Under the pieces are notes generated by a model that was given only the letters and a program-made list of their open reading frames with translations, did not search any database and was not told the DNA's origin. From NCBI GenBank assembly GCA_003558125.1, contig PWMQ01000083.1, positions 1 through 41,711 of the forward strand: a DNA stretch of 41,711 nt. The letters run 5' to 3'. The stretch is from Natronospira sp. Its GTDB lineage: Bacteria; Pseudomonadota; Gammaproteobacteria; Natronospirales; Natronospiraceae. The position numbers and the translations under genes are program-made. This document shows, piece by piece, positions 26,456 to 36,305 of this stretch (the stretch's first letter is position 1; every line of letters begins with the position of its first letter).

Positions 26456-29452
26456 TTACCAGATGAGTTCACCGCTTTCGCGATCGAGCACGCCGAAGCC
26501 GACGGCGGATTCGCCGTTTATTCGGCTGAACATGCCGCCCACATAGACGCGGCCCTCGTTGACGTGGATGACACTGACCGAATCATCGGGCTCCGGCGTC
26601 CACTCGCTATCAAGTCCCCCGTCCCCGTCGATCGCGGCCAGACTGCGGCCATCGAGTGCGGTGATGCGACGTGCACCGGCCAGAATCCGGTCCCCATCAA
26701 CCGCCAGGGCCCAGATAAAGCGCCGACTCGACTCGGGCGCCCAATCCTCCAGATCACCATTGTCGGCATTGAAGGCGGCGAAGTGATCGCGGTCTTCACC
26801 GTCGGCCTGCTCAATATTCCCGGCCACATAAACGACGCCGTCGGCCGCGGCGAGACGCTGTTCCTGGCTGAAGGAACTGGCCACCGGGCCATCACCCGCA
26901 TCCCAGCCAGTCACCACATCGCCATCGCCGCCTGGCTCGACCGCGACGATGTTGTTGCGGGTCTGTCCGCCCACTTCATTGAACTCGCCAGCCAGGAAGA
27001 TGCGATCATTGTGGTAAGTCATGGCCACTGCGGTGTTGTTGTGGTCGCTGATCTGCGGGTCCCAGCTCTGCAGACTGCCATCCTGGACGCTGACGGCCGC
27101 GGCCCCTTCCCGGTCAACCGAATTGACCGCCCTGAAGCGACCCGAGAAATACAGCGAGCCCTCATGCACGAACATGTCCCGGACCGGTCGACCGCTACCT
27201 GAAACATCGGCCTGCCAGCCGTCCACCAGCTCCCCATCTGATGCCTGCAGGGCAGCCATGCCATTGTGATCTTCCCCGTTGACCTCGGAGAATCGCCCGC
27301 CCATAAAGAGGCGGTCACCATCGAGCAGTAGCTCGTGTACGGCCCCGTTGGTACTGGGCCTCCAATCCGGATCCAGGACGCCCGTGTCCAGGTCGTAGGC
27401 CGCCAGGTTCTCTCTCTTGTCGGTGGCCAGGGCAGTGAGCGTCCCGCCCAGGAGAACCCGGTCGCCGTCCAGGCCGATCGCTTCTACCGGTACATTGACC
27501 AGGCCGGAATCGAGAACCTCGCCGGCAACGTCAGCCCGCCATTCATGGGGTTCCGCATCGACACGGTCCACAACGGCAATGTTATGTCGGTCATGGCCAT
27601 TGTCGTCGCCCTGGGTCTTATTGCCTTCATCCGTGCTGGACAGGGGACCGGGGCCGCCATCATGGCCCAGCCGATGAAAGTGACCGCCAAGGTAGATGTG
27701 ATCGTCATGGGCCGCGATGGCGCGGACGGTGGGGGGATCAATTGAATCGCCGTACAGGCCTGGATCCCAGTTACCATCCAGAGTGCCGTCGCCGATCGCT
27801 ACGGATGCAGCACTCATGCGTTGTTCACCATTGACGGCATGGAAAGTGCCTCCGATATACAGCCGACCATGGTGATTGGCCATGGCCCGGACCTGACCAC
27901 TGACGGCCGTTGCCCAGTCGGCTTCGGAAAGTACATTCGCACTCTCCAGCTCAATGGCCGCGATGTTCTGGCGGCTGACCCCATCGATCTCGTCGAACAT
28001 GCCACCGGCATAGAGGCGATTGTTATCGCTGAGCAGATGATGAATCAGGCCGGTATTCTCGGAGGTCAGGTTCCAGTCGGGCAGTTCGTCACCGCTGTTC
28101 AGGTCAATCGCCTTCAGGCCGCCCTTGAAGCCGTCCGGGTGAGCGAACCCGCCACCCACGAACAGCTTGTCCTCGTGGATATGCAGTGCCGAAACGATGA
28201 GGGGCGAAAGGGCTTCGCCGGGGTTGTCGGATAGCAGCTCTCCCGTCTCAGCGTTGACTGCAGCCAGCTGGGCCCGTGGTTCGCCATTGGCGATCTCGAA
28301 TGGGCCCCCGAGGTAGAGTGTGCCGTCATGCAATTCGGCATCGTAGGCGCCCATATTCACGAGGTCTCCGTCGGGCATCCCGGCCGGTGCCGGGGCATTG
28401 GCCGGAATGCTGACCGGCCCGCCTGAGTCTTCCGTGGTGACCTGGAAATCCGGATCCAGCCGGCCACTGGCGTCCAGGCGTTGCAGCATGTGCAGGTCGT
28501 CACTGTCCGGGGCACGGAAGATGCCCGCCAGGTACCAGCCACCTTCGCCATCGGGAATGGCCCGCCGCACGATGCCATCCAGATCCTGGCCGGCATTGAT
28601 GGCGAGGCCACTCGTTCCGCTGTCCACGCCAGGAACCAGCAGCGCTGCGGATTGCTGTAGGCCGATCCACTGGAAATTCCCGCCGACATAGAGGCGTTCC
28701 TCTCCGGTCTCCAGGGCCTCAATCCAGACATTGCCATCGAAGCTAATGGGTTTGCCCGCGCTGAGCACGCCGCTACCGGGGGCGCTGATGCTGGTGTCGG
28801 TCTGCAAGGCGAAATGCATCACGGTGCCGGCCTCCACGCCAAGCGCTTCCAGCTCAAGCGCCATCTCGTCGCCGTCACCGGCGGTGGCGTCCTGAATCAC
28901 GCCGGAATCCGCGCATTGCCCAAGATTGTGCCAATCGCAGTCGGGATCGCTGGAGTAGAGCAGGTCGGCCTCTCCCGGACCGATCTGGTGCACGGTGACA
29001 GTGCCCGGTTGGCCCGAGAGGCCAATGACGGTGAAGTCTTCGCAGCTAACCAGCACATCATCAATGTCCTGGTCAGCAATCATGCCGCTGCCATTGTCCA
29101 CCTGGCAGGCTTCACCATCCGGCGCGCTCGTCACGGTCACGGAATAGGACTCGCCTTCCTCGATCTCGGAATCGAACTGGAAGCTGCCGGGTGCATCCAG
29201 CGTGAGGGTTTCCTGGTCGTTGAGGGTGAGCAAGAGGCCGGCGCCGCTCATGTCCTCCACTACCCCGCCGACCAGGTAGCTGTCCTCTTCGGGGCCGCCA
29301 GGAAGTCCGTCGGCATCCTCGTCATCAGCGTCCATGCCGTCGGCCAGGCAGCCGGCCAGCAGGATCGCCGGAAGCAGGCCACCGAGGGCGGCTGCACGAA
29401 TCAATGATCGAGACTGCGAGGTCTCCCTGAAAATGAGGTGATGGTTACTCAT
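26456..29452 (-). CDS. Large acidic lipoprotein with delta-60-like beta-propeller repeats
   Basis: 998 residues. The lipobox LLAGC gives lipidated Cys35; the +2 residue is Leu, so the outer membrane is expected. An acidic linker (36-58) leads to a small beta domain (about 60-138: 'GGVVEDMSGAGLLLTLND' to 'VLVSCEDF') of a kind often found at the N-terminus of surface lipoproteins. From about residue 235 to the end at least a dozen repeats of pattern LYxGGxFxxxNGxxRxxxAAxxxxxG occur, for example 'LYLGGPFEIANGEPRAQLAA', 'LYAGGMFDEIDGVSRQNIAA' and 'LFMGGRFSEVNGEDHNGMAA'. These resemble delta-60 repeats and should fold into one or two beta-propellers. The ATG at 29452 follows GGAGGG. A surface binding role is inferred; no catalytic motif was seen. 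Confidence 0.82.
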   Translation of the reverse strand: MSNHHLIFRETSQSRSLIRAAALGGLLPAILLAGCLADGMDADDEDADGLPGGPEEDSYLVGGVVEDMSGAGLLLTLNDQETLTLDAPGSFQFDSEIEEGESYSVTVTSAPDGEACQVDNGSGMIADQDIDDVLVSCEDFTVIGLSGQPGTVTVHQIGPGEADLLYSSDPDCDWHNLGQCADSGVIQDATAGDGDEMALELEALGVEAGTVMHFALQTDTSISAPGSGVLSAGKPISFDGNVWIEALETGEERLYVGGNFQWIGLQQSAALLVPGVDSGTSGLAINAGQDLDGIVRRAIPDGEGGWYLAGIFRAPDSDDLHMLQRLDASGRLDPDFQVTTEDSGGPVSIPANAPAPAGMPDGDLVNMGAYDAELHDGTLYLGGPFEIANGEPRAQLAAVNAETGELLSDNPGEALSPLIVSALHIHEDKLFVGGGFAHPDGFKGGLKAIDLNSGDELPDWNLTSENTGLIHHLLSDNNRLYAGGMFDEIDGVSRQNIAAIELESANVLSEADWATAVSGQVRAMANHHGRLYIGGTFHAVNGEQRMSAASVAIGDGTLDGNWDPGLYGDSIDPPTVRAIAAHDDHIYLGGHFHRLGHDGGPGPLSSTDEGNKTQGDDNGHDRHNIAVVDRVDAEPHEWRADVAGEVLDSGLVNVPVEAIGLDGDRVLLGGTLTALATDKRENLAAYDLDTGVLDPDWRPSTNGAVHELLLDGDRLFMGGRFSEVNGEDHNGMAALQASDGELVDGWQADVSGSGRPVRDMFVHEGSLYFSGRFRAVNSVDREGAAAVSVQDGSLQSWDPQISDHNNTAVAMTYHNDRIFLAGEFNEVGGQTRNNIVAVEPGGDGDVVTGWDAGDGPVASSFSQEQRLAAADGVVYVAGNIEQADGEDRDHFAAFNADNGDLEDWAPESSRRFIWALAVDGDRILAGARRITALDGRSLAAIDGDGGLDSEWTPEPDDSVSVIHVNEGRVYVGGMFSRINGESAVGFGVLDRESGELIW

Positions 29453-29594
29453 TTAACCCTCCATGAACCTTGAAATACCATACCGCCTGACCCGCGTAAC
29501 ACGGGCCGGGGGAGTCCGTATATTCAGGCTAATGTCAGGCAATGGACGACGACCACCCCCCATACAGGGGCCCTAGGAGCTCACCCTGGCGGCT

Positions 29595-31799
<2,205 letters not shown>

Positions 31800-31833
31800 C
31801 CCACACCCCCGCCGGTAAAGTTTCCACAGAAGC

Positions 31834-31842
31834 TGTGGATAA
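31834..31842 (-). promoter_or_regulatory. DnaA-box match upstream of priA
   Basis: TGTGGATAA here is the complement of TTATCCACA, a perfect match to the TTATNCACA DnaA-box consensus. Near matches flank it: TTTCCACAG at 31821-31829 and TGTGGAAGA at 31846-31854. All three lie within 55 bases upstream of the priA GTG. A link between DnaA and fork-restart gene expression is inference. Confidence 0.45.
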
Positions 31843-31963
31843 CAATGTGGAAGACTTGGGTTTATCTGCCTCTAGGCCCATTGATTACTGGCTTCGCTTT
31901 AGATTGATCAATTTTTCACCGAAATCTCTATTTATAGCGAAATCAGTGAGTTACGTATTTTGC

Positions 31964-31994
31964 TTCAGGCCCATTATAAAGTAATGCGCCTGAA
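31964..31994. promoter_or_regulatory. Long palindrome in the priA / ECF-sigma divergent region
   Basis: TTCAGGCCCATTA (31964-31976) and TAATGCGCCTGAA (31982-31994) form 13-bp arms with one mismatch around a 5-base centre, TAAAG. The centre of the palindrome contains a TATAAA, so a protein bound here could occlude a promoter. A second, perfect 10-bp palindrome ATTGATCAAT lies at 31903-31912, and a CGAAATC direct repeat lies between them. The whole divergent gap (31800-32141) is AT-rich against the genome and holds no gene that I can see. Confidence 0.5.
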
Positions 31995-32063
31995 ATCCGG
32001 TAAACGACGGCCATGTGCATAAGTCAAGCCCAGAACCGCCCGGCGAAAATTTTTTCCCCGGCC

Positions 32064-32090
32064 TGTCAACGCCGGCCGGGCTCGCCCGTT
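32064..32090 (+). promoter_or_regulatory. Candidate ECF-type promoter of the sigma cassette
   Basis: TGTCAAC (32064-32070) and CGTT (32087-32090) are separated by 16 bases, the geometry and style of many ECF-sigma autoregulated promoters. It lies about 50 bases upstream of the sigma ATG. The match is by eye only, and the flanking GCCGGCC inverted sequence may be coincidental. Confidence 0.25.
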
Positions 32091-32141
32091 ATGTTCAGTG
32101 TAAAGGCCGCGAATGGAGGGCCAGACCGAAGCGGAGGGGGA

Positions 32142-32675
32142 ATGCAGCACAGTCTGGATGAATTCCTCGCCTCGGTCGAATTGAGGGCCTTCCAGCTTGC
32201 CCGGATGCGTCTGGGCAACAGCGAGGATGCGCATGACGTGGTCCAGGACGGCATGGAGCGATTCGTCGCCCATTATGCCGGCCGGCCCCGGGAAGAGTGG
32301 AGTCGCCTCTTTTACGGCATCGTCCACAACCGGGTCCGGGATTACCAGCGCCACAGCCAGGTGCGACAGCGCTGGCAGCAGGCCCCGGCCTTCGCCGACG
32401 ACGAGCCGGGCCGCGAGGACTTGATCGAGCGCGCGCCCGCGCCCTCGTCCAGTCGGCCGGAGGAGTGGCTGAGCAACGCCTCCGGGATCGAGGCCCTGGT
32501 GGCCGCCCTGGAGGACATGCCGGAGCGTCAGCGCGAGGCGGTCACCCTGAGGATTATTCAGGGTATGGATGTGAGCGAGACGGCCGCCGCCATGAAATGC
32601 TCGGCCGGCAGTGTGAAGACCCATTTGTCACGGGCCCTGGCGAAATTGCGAGAGGTTCTGGGAGCGCATCGATGA
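32142..32675 (+). CDS. ECF-type RNA polymerase sigma factor
   Basis: 177 residues. Region 2 spans about 15-80 ('RMRLGNSEDAHDVVQDGMER', 'LFYGIVHNRVRDYQR') and region 4 about 118-172 ('LEDMPERQREAVTLRIIQGM', 'VSETAAAMKCSAGSVKTHLS'). The 36-residue insert between them is Pro/Ser-rich. The ATG at 32142 follows GGAGGGG. The stop overlaps the next start in ATGA, so sigma factor and membrane protein are made together. The layout (ECF sigma, single-pass membrane protein, secreted DUF3106) recurs in beta- and gammaproteobacteria. The membrane protein is the obvious candidate for an anti-sigma or regulator. The target regulon is unknown. Confidence 0.92.
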   Translation: MQHSLDEFLASVELRAFQLARMRLGNSEDAHDVVQDGMERFVAHYAGRPREEWSRLFYGIVHNRVRDYQRHSQVRQRWQQAPAFADDEPGREDLIERAPAPSSSRPEEWLSNASGIEALVAALEDMPERQREAVTLRIIQGMDVSETAAAMKCSAGSVKTHLSRALAKLREVLGAHR

Positions 32676-33079
32676 GCAGCGAACAGGAACATGACGAAGC
32701 CGAGATTCGCGCCCTGCGCGAGGCCTTCGAGGCCGGGCTCGCCGAGGTCGATGAGCTGGATCGCGCCCGCCTGCGCCGGGCACGGCGAGAGGCACTGAAG
32801 CAGCCTCGAGAAGCGTTGCCGCTGCCACGTCCGGCGCGCTGGCAGGTGCCGGTGGCCCTGGCCGCCTCGCTGGGTCTGCTCAGTCTGATGCTGCTGCCCA
32901 TGCTGAACGGCGGCCCGGACCAGACCATCGAGAGTGATTGGGCCGAGGCCCGGAACGATGTCTCTGACCTGGAAATATTGCTGGCCGAGGAAGACATGAC
33001 GCTATACGCGGATCTGGATTTCTACCTCTGGCTGGAAGCGGAATTGAGTGCACGGGAGGACGCCAAGGATGCGGGCTAA
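32672..33079 (+). CDS. Single-pass membrane protein of the sigma cassette (DUF3619-like)
   Basis: 135 residues. A charged cytosolic helix (about 1-56, rich in Glu/Arg/Ala) leads to one membrane segment (about 58-78, 'VPVALAASLGLLSLMLLPML') and an acidic periplasmic tail with 'DLEILLAEEDMTLYADLDFY' followed by LWLEAEL. The pattern 'LxxDLDFYxWL' resembles DUF3619 proteins encoded beside DUF3106 genes; I am fairly but not fully sure of the family. It overlaps the sigma gene by four bases (ATGA) and the next gene by eleven. The topology suits an anti-sigma factor (N-terminal part holding the sigma factor at the membrane), although no ZAS-type zinc motif is present. Confidence 0.75.
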   Translation: MSSEQEHDEAEIRALREAFEAGLAEVDELDRARLRRARREALKQPREALPLPRPARWQVPVALAASLGLLSLMLLPMLNGGPDQTIESDWAEARNDVSDLEILLAEEDMTLYADLDFYLWLEAELSAREDAKDAG

Positions 33080-33311
33080 TGTCCTCTGCAGTCTGACCCT
33101 GGGTGGCCTGGCCACGCTGGGCCTGGCCATCCCCGGCACTGCCGGGGAGGCGCCCGACCCGGAACTCCTGGAGTTCCTGGGTGAATTCACGGGGGAGGAT
33201 GGTGAGTGGGTGGATCCCATGGATCTCTACCTGCTCGACGAAGAGGCGATGGACGGTCTGCTTCTTGAAGAAGACCCGGACTCGCCCAAGGAGGATGACC
33301 ATGAGCACTAA
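33069..33311 (+). CDS. Small acidic secreted protein of the sigma cassette
   Basis: 80 residues. A signal peptide (MRANVLCSLTLGGLATLGLA..., cleavage about 26/27 after TAG) precedes a short, very acidic mature part of about 54 residues: 'DPELLEFLGEFTGEDGEW', 'VDPMDLYLLDEEAMDG', ending 'KEDDHEH'. It is the third of four overlapping genes: its start lies within the end of the membrane-protein gene, and its own end overlaps the DUF3106 start by eleven bases and carries that gene's ribosome site. I do not recognise a named family. The role is presumably periplasmic, alongside DUF3106. Confidence 0.75.
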   Translation: MRANVLCSLTLGGLATLGLAIPGTAGEAPDPELLEFLGEFTGEDGEWVDPMDLYLLDEEAMDGLLLEEDPDSPKEDDHEH

Positions 33312-33930
33312 TATCGTTGGGGGGCGTAAGTGGATGGCCGGTCTGTGTGCACTTGTCGTGGGCACGGCGATGGCAGGCACGGCGCTGGCCAGTGTGCCGG
33401 AATGGAATGACCTCAGCGACCGCCAGCAGGACGTGCTGGCGCCGATGGCGGAGCGTTTTGACCGCCTCCCGGCCGAGCGCCGGGAAAACCTGGCCCGCGG
33501 CGCCGAGCGCTGGGCGGAAATGGACGACGAGCAGCGCGAACAGGCACGTGGTCGTTTCCGTGAATGGCAGGACCTGGACGAGGACGAGCGTCACGGCATC
33601 CGTCAGCGCTATGTGGCCTTCCAGAGCCTGCCGCCCCAGGCCCAGGACCGCGTGCGTGCGGCTTTTGAGCGCTACCACGAAATGGGCCCGGAAGACCGCC
33701 AGGAATTCCGCGAGCGCTGGCAGGAAATGAGCCCCGAAGAGCGCCGCGAGTTCGCCCGCGAACGCCGCGAGCAGGCCATGGAACGCCGCGACGAAGCCCG
33801 CGAACGGGGCATGGAACGCCGCGAAATGCAGCGGGAAATGCGCCAGGATCGCCGCGAAATGCAGCTGGAACGGCGTGAGCAACGCAGAGAACAAAACCGG
33901 GATCGCCGCGACAACCGCGGCGGCCGGTAA
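33301..33930 (+). CDS. DUF3106 periplasmic protein
   Basis: 209 residues. The signal peptide ends about ALA|SV (30/31). The mature protein begins 'PEWNDLSDRQQDVLAPMAER' and continues with repeated helical units of the DUF3106 type ('WAEMDDEQREQARGRFREW', 'YHEMGPEDRQEFRERWQEM'). The last 70 residues are an extended Arg/Glu/Met-rich helix built from near-repeats of MERRDEARERG, visible at DNA level as repeated 'atggaacgccgcga'. The ATG at 33301 has a perfect AAGGAGG seven bases upstream. The charge-alternating helices recall CpxP/Spy-type periplasmic stress proteins, but this is structural analogy only. Confidence 0.85.
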   Translation: MSTNIVGGRKWMAGLCALVVGTAMAGTALASVPEWNDLSDRQQDVLAPMAERFDRLPAERRENLARGAERWAEMDDEQREQARGRFREWQDLDEDERHGIRQRYVAFQSLPPQAQDRVRAAFERYHEMGPEDRQEFRERWQEMSPEERREFARERREQAMERRDEARERGMERREMQREMRQDRREMQLERREQRREQNRDRRDNRGGR

Positions 33931-33936
33931 CAGGTC

Positions 33937-33971
33937 CGGACGGAATGTAACCCCCCCCCGCGTTCCGTCCG
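33937..33971 (+). repeat. Inverted repeat after DUF3106
   Basis: A perfect 9-bp inverted repeat, CGGACGGAA (33937-33945) and TTCCGTCCG (33963-33971), encloses a run of ten C residues. It begins six bases after the DUF3106 stop and immediately precedes the true terminator, so the transcript probably ends in two adjacent hairpins. Confidence 0.6.
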
Positions 33972-33974
33972 TTC

Positions 33975-34009
33975 AAGACCCCGGCCGTTTGGTCGGGGTC
34001 TTTTTTTTT
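33975..34009 (+). terminator. Rho-independent terminator of the sigma cassette
   Basis: Stem AAGACCCCG (33975-33983) with CGGGGTCTT (33994-34002), followed by a run of T to 34009. It lies 45 bases after the DUF3106 stop. Confidence 0.9.
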
Positions 34010-34065
34010 GGAGGGTCGCTGACCCGGGGTGGCCACCCCAGCGACCCCTGGAGAGCCAAATATCC

Positions 34066-34134
34066 CGTAGGAGCGGATTCATCCGCGATTTAGGCTTCGG
34101 TTGCCGCCCAATCGCGGATAAATCCGCTCCTACG
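34066..34134. repeat. REP pair
   Basis: 'cgtaggagcggattcatccg' (from 34066) faces 'cggataaatccgctcctacg' (to 34134), nearly identical to the core of the copies at 7101-7169 and 9267-9335 but without outer arms. It lies between the convergent DUF3106 and DUF2914 genes; the rest of that 295-base gap holds the terminator and nothing else that I can see. Confidence 0.85.
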
Positions 34135-34225
34135 GCCGGGGGTAGGGCCTTGGAGTGGGGTCGCGCGTCTACGGCGCAGATGCCCGCCTGGCAGTGCCTT
34201 ATAGCTCGTAGCTCGCCGCTCGCCG

Positions 34226-34690
34226 CTAATAATCCCCGCCGTTATCGTCTTGACCGTCATTGTCGTCCGTCACCACCGGTGGCTCGTCCTGGTCGATATA
34301 CTCGAACGACCAGCTACCGTGGACATCGCCGTCTTCGTCAACCACTTCCACCGTCCAGGTGCCGGTCCACTCGGGCACCAGGCGCTTGCTGGACCAGGTC
34401 CGCCAGCGCGGGCCGCCCACGGTCAGTTCTACTTCCGCTTCCACATCACCGTCATGCTTCCAGCGGTGGGTGAGGGTGTGGCCCTCCATGTCGCGAAACT
34501 CGGTGAAGAACAGCACCAGCTCATGATCGTTACGCAGTTCCTCGATCTCGTCCACCGGCTCACGTTCCTCCACGGCGGTGGTGAACTGGGCGCGATAGAC
34601 GCCGTGTTCGTCGGCGAGCACCGGGCTACCCAGGCCGAGGGCCAGCACTGCCACCATGCTCAGGCCGGTCGTCAGCTTGATCTTGTTCAT
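34226..34690 (-). CDS. DUF2914 exported protein
   Basis: 154 residues. The signal peptide ends about VLA|DE (26/27). The mature part matches DUF2914 well: 'EEREPVDEIEEL', 'LVLFFTEFRDMEGHTLTHRW', 'VGGPRWRTWSSKRL', 'WTGTWTVEVVDEDG'. The tail is Asp/Asn/Gly-rich. The ATG at 34690 follows GGGAGG. It is monocistronic on the minus strand, with its back to the TauE gene. The function of DUF2914 is not established; the domain looks like a small beta-sandwich. Confidence 0.88.
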   Translation of the reverse strand: MNKIKLTTGLSMVAVLALGLGSPVLADEHGVYRAQFTTAVEEREPVDEIEELRNDHELVLFFTEFRDMEGHTLTHRWKHDGDVEAEVELTVGGPRWRTWSSKRLVPEWTGTWTVEVVDEDGDVHGSWSFEYIDQDEPPVVTDDNDGQDDNGGDY

Positions 34691-34775
34691 TGTTCATCCT
34701 CCCTTTCTGGCGATTGTTTGGCTCAGGGCTCCAAAGGATAGCCCAAGCCCGGCGCATCGCCAGCCTTTGATCCCC

Positions 34776-34781
34776 TATAAT
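34776..34781 (+). promoter_or_regulatory. Consensus -10 box upstream of the TauE/SafE gene
   Basis: TATAAT is a perfect sigma70 -10, 26 bases upstream of the ATG at 34808. No good -35 is present at 16-18 bases distance, so promoter strength or activator dependence is uncertain. Confidence 0.45.
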
Positions 34782-34807
34782 GGCCGCTTTTCACCGGGAC
34801 GCTGTGC

Positions 34808-35599
34808 ATGCAGGAACTGCTGATTCTTCTCCCCATTCTCCTGCTGGTCGGGGTACTGGCCGGCCTGCTCGCCGGTCTGCTGGGGCTGGGCGGCGGCATC
34901 GTGGTGGTCCCGGCCCTGTTCTGGATCTTCCGTGCCCAGGGCATCGAAGCCGAGCTGGCCATGCCGGTAGCGGTGGCCACCTCGCTGGCGACCATGGTGC
35001 TGACCACCGCCACGGCTGTCCGAACCCACTGGCGGCAGGGCACCACCCGCCGTGATCTGCTGCCCTGGCTATTGCCGGGGATTGCCATCGGTTCGGTAAT
35101 TGCGCCGCTGGTGGTGGCCCAGATTTCGGCGACCTTGCTCACCGCGCTGTTTGCCGGTTTTATGTTTCTGGTCGCGTTTCGCATGATCCTTCCCCAGCGG
35201 CCGCCCGAGCAGGCCGGCCGGGCCCGGGCACCGGAATTGCTCTTCGGCGGGGTGGGGGTGGCCACGCTCTCGGCCATGCTGGGAGTCGGGGGCGGGATTC
35301 TTACCGTGCCCTGGTTGCAGTGGCGGGGCCTGGCCATGGCCCAGGCGGTGGCGGTCTCGGTCACCGCCGTGCTGGTGGTGGGGGTGATCGCCACCGCCGT
35401 CTATGCCCTGATGGCGGTGGACAGCCCCATCCCCGCCACCATCGGCCTGGTCCAGTGGCCCTCGGTGTTGGCCATTGCCGCCACATCCATGGTCTTCGCC
35501 CCCCTCGGCAGTCGTCTCGCCCGGCGCCTGCCCGATCGGCTGCTGCGCCGCACCTTCGCCCTGGTTCTGCTGCTGGTTGGCCTGAGCATGCTTCTCTGA
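34808..35599 (+). CDS. TauE/SafE-family membrane permease
   Basis: 263 residues and about eight membrane helices. The two halves each carry the family's glycine-rich loop: 'GLLGLGGGIVVVPALF' in the first helix pair and 'MLGVGGGILTVPWLQW' in the second, reflecting the internal duplication. The family exports or imports small sulfur-containing anions such as sulfite and sulfoacetate; the substrate here cannot be told from sequence. The ATG at 34808 is 26 bases beyond a perfect TATAAT. No sulfur-metabolism gene is adjacent. Confidence 0.9.
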   Translation: MQELLILLPILLLVGVLAGLLAGLLGLGGGIVVVPALFWIFRAQGIEAELAMPVAVATSLATMVLTTATAVRTHWRQGTTRRDLLPWLLPGIAIGSVIAPLVVAQISATLLTALFAGFMFLVAFRMILPQRPPEQAGRARAPELLFGGVGVATLSAMLGVGGGILTVPWLQWRGLAMAQAVAVSVTAVLVVGVIATAVYALMAVDSPIPATIGLVQWPSVLAIAATSMVFAPLGSRLARRLPDRLLRRTFALVLLLVGLSMLL

Positions 35600-35711
35600 G
35601 CCGCGCCGCCTGCTAAACTGCCGGTGTCGAGGCCGGCGCGGGGGAGGCCGGCCCACGGCCAAGTACTTGCCGTCACGCTTTGAGCACGCTTTCAGAGAGG
35701 GAGAAGCCATC

Positions 35712-36227
35712 ATGCCGTCACGCCGCCTGCCGTCCGCCACCCTGGCCCTGGCCTGCCTTGTGGCCGCCAGCGCCGTCCAGGCCGAGGACCGCCGCGACTT
35801 CTGGTCCATCAACGCGGGGATCGCCTGGGCCTGGGATGATCACATGTTCCGGGATTTCGACGGTAACGACATTGCCACCTTCGCCAGTGGCACCTGGGGC
35901 GTGGGTCCAGATTTCATGCCCGAGTGGATGGGCTACGAGACCGAGCTGGGTCTGACCCTGACCGATGGTCGCTGGCTGGGCGAGGACTGGTCCATGCAGC
36001 ATTTGGGCAGCTACCTCACCGGGCAATGGGGCAGTGAGCGGCTCTACCTCAAGCTTCGCGGCGGGGTGGCCTACAACCGGGTCAAGGTCGGCAGCTTCAG
36101 CGGCGACGACTTCGGCATTGCCGGTGGCGCCGGGCTGGGTTTCCAGATCCTCGGCCAGCCCCTGGAAGTGCACTTCAACGCCATCGACGGTGACGTCACC
36201 ACCATCACCGCCCACTGGCACTTCTAG
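35712..36227 (+). CDS. Small outer-membrane beta-barrel protein
   Basis: 171 residues. The signal peptide ends about VQA|ED (24/25). The mature part alternates hydrophobic and polar residues in short strands ('FWSINAGIAWAWDD', 'YETELGLTLTDGRWLG', 'YLKLRGGVAYNRVKVG', 'FGIAGGAGLGFQILGQ') and ends in the aromatic 'ITAHWHF', the C-terminal Phe expected for BAM-inserted barrels. It resembles the OmpA-like eight-strand barrel class (PF13505 type); no enzyme motif was recognised. The ATG at 35712 follows 'gagagggagaag'. Confidence 0.78.
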   Translation: MPSRRLPSATLALACLVAASAVQAEDRRDFWSINAGIAWAWDDHMFRDFDGNDIATFASGTWGVGPDFMPEWMGYETELGLTLTDGRWLGEDWSMQHLGSYLTGQWGSERLYLKLRGGVAYNRVKVGSFSGDDFGIAGGAGLGFQILGQPLEVHFNAIDGDVTTITAHWHF

Positions 36228-36248
36228 GCAATCCGGCAGCCCAGCAAA

Positions 36249-36281
36249 GAAAAAGCCCCGCCGGTCTGGCGGGGCTTTTTT
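36249..36281. terminator. Bidirectional terminator between the barrel gene and the degP/degQ-like gene
   Basis: A 14-bp perfect stem: 'gaaaaagccccgcc' (36249-36262) and 'ggcggggctttttt' (36268-36281) around the loop ggtct. A and T tracts on either side let it end both convergent transcripts. Confidence 0.9.
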
Positions 36282-36305
36282 CGTATCAGGCCTTGTTGCA
36301 GCCGC

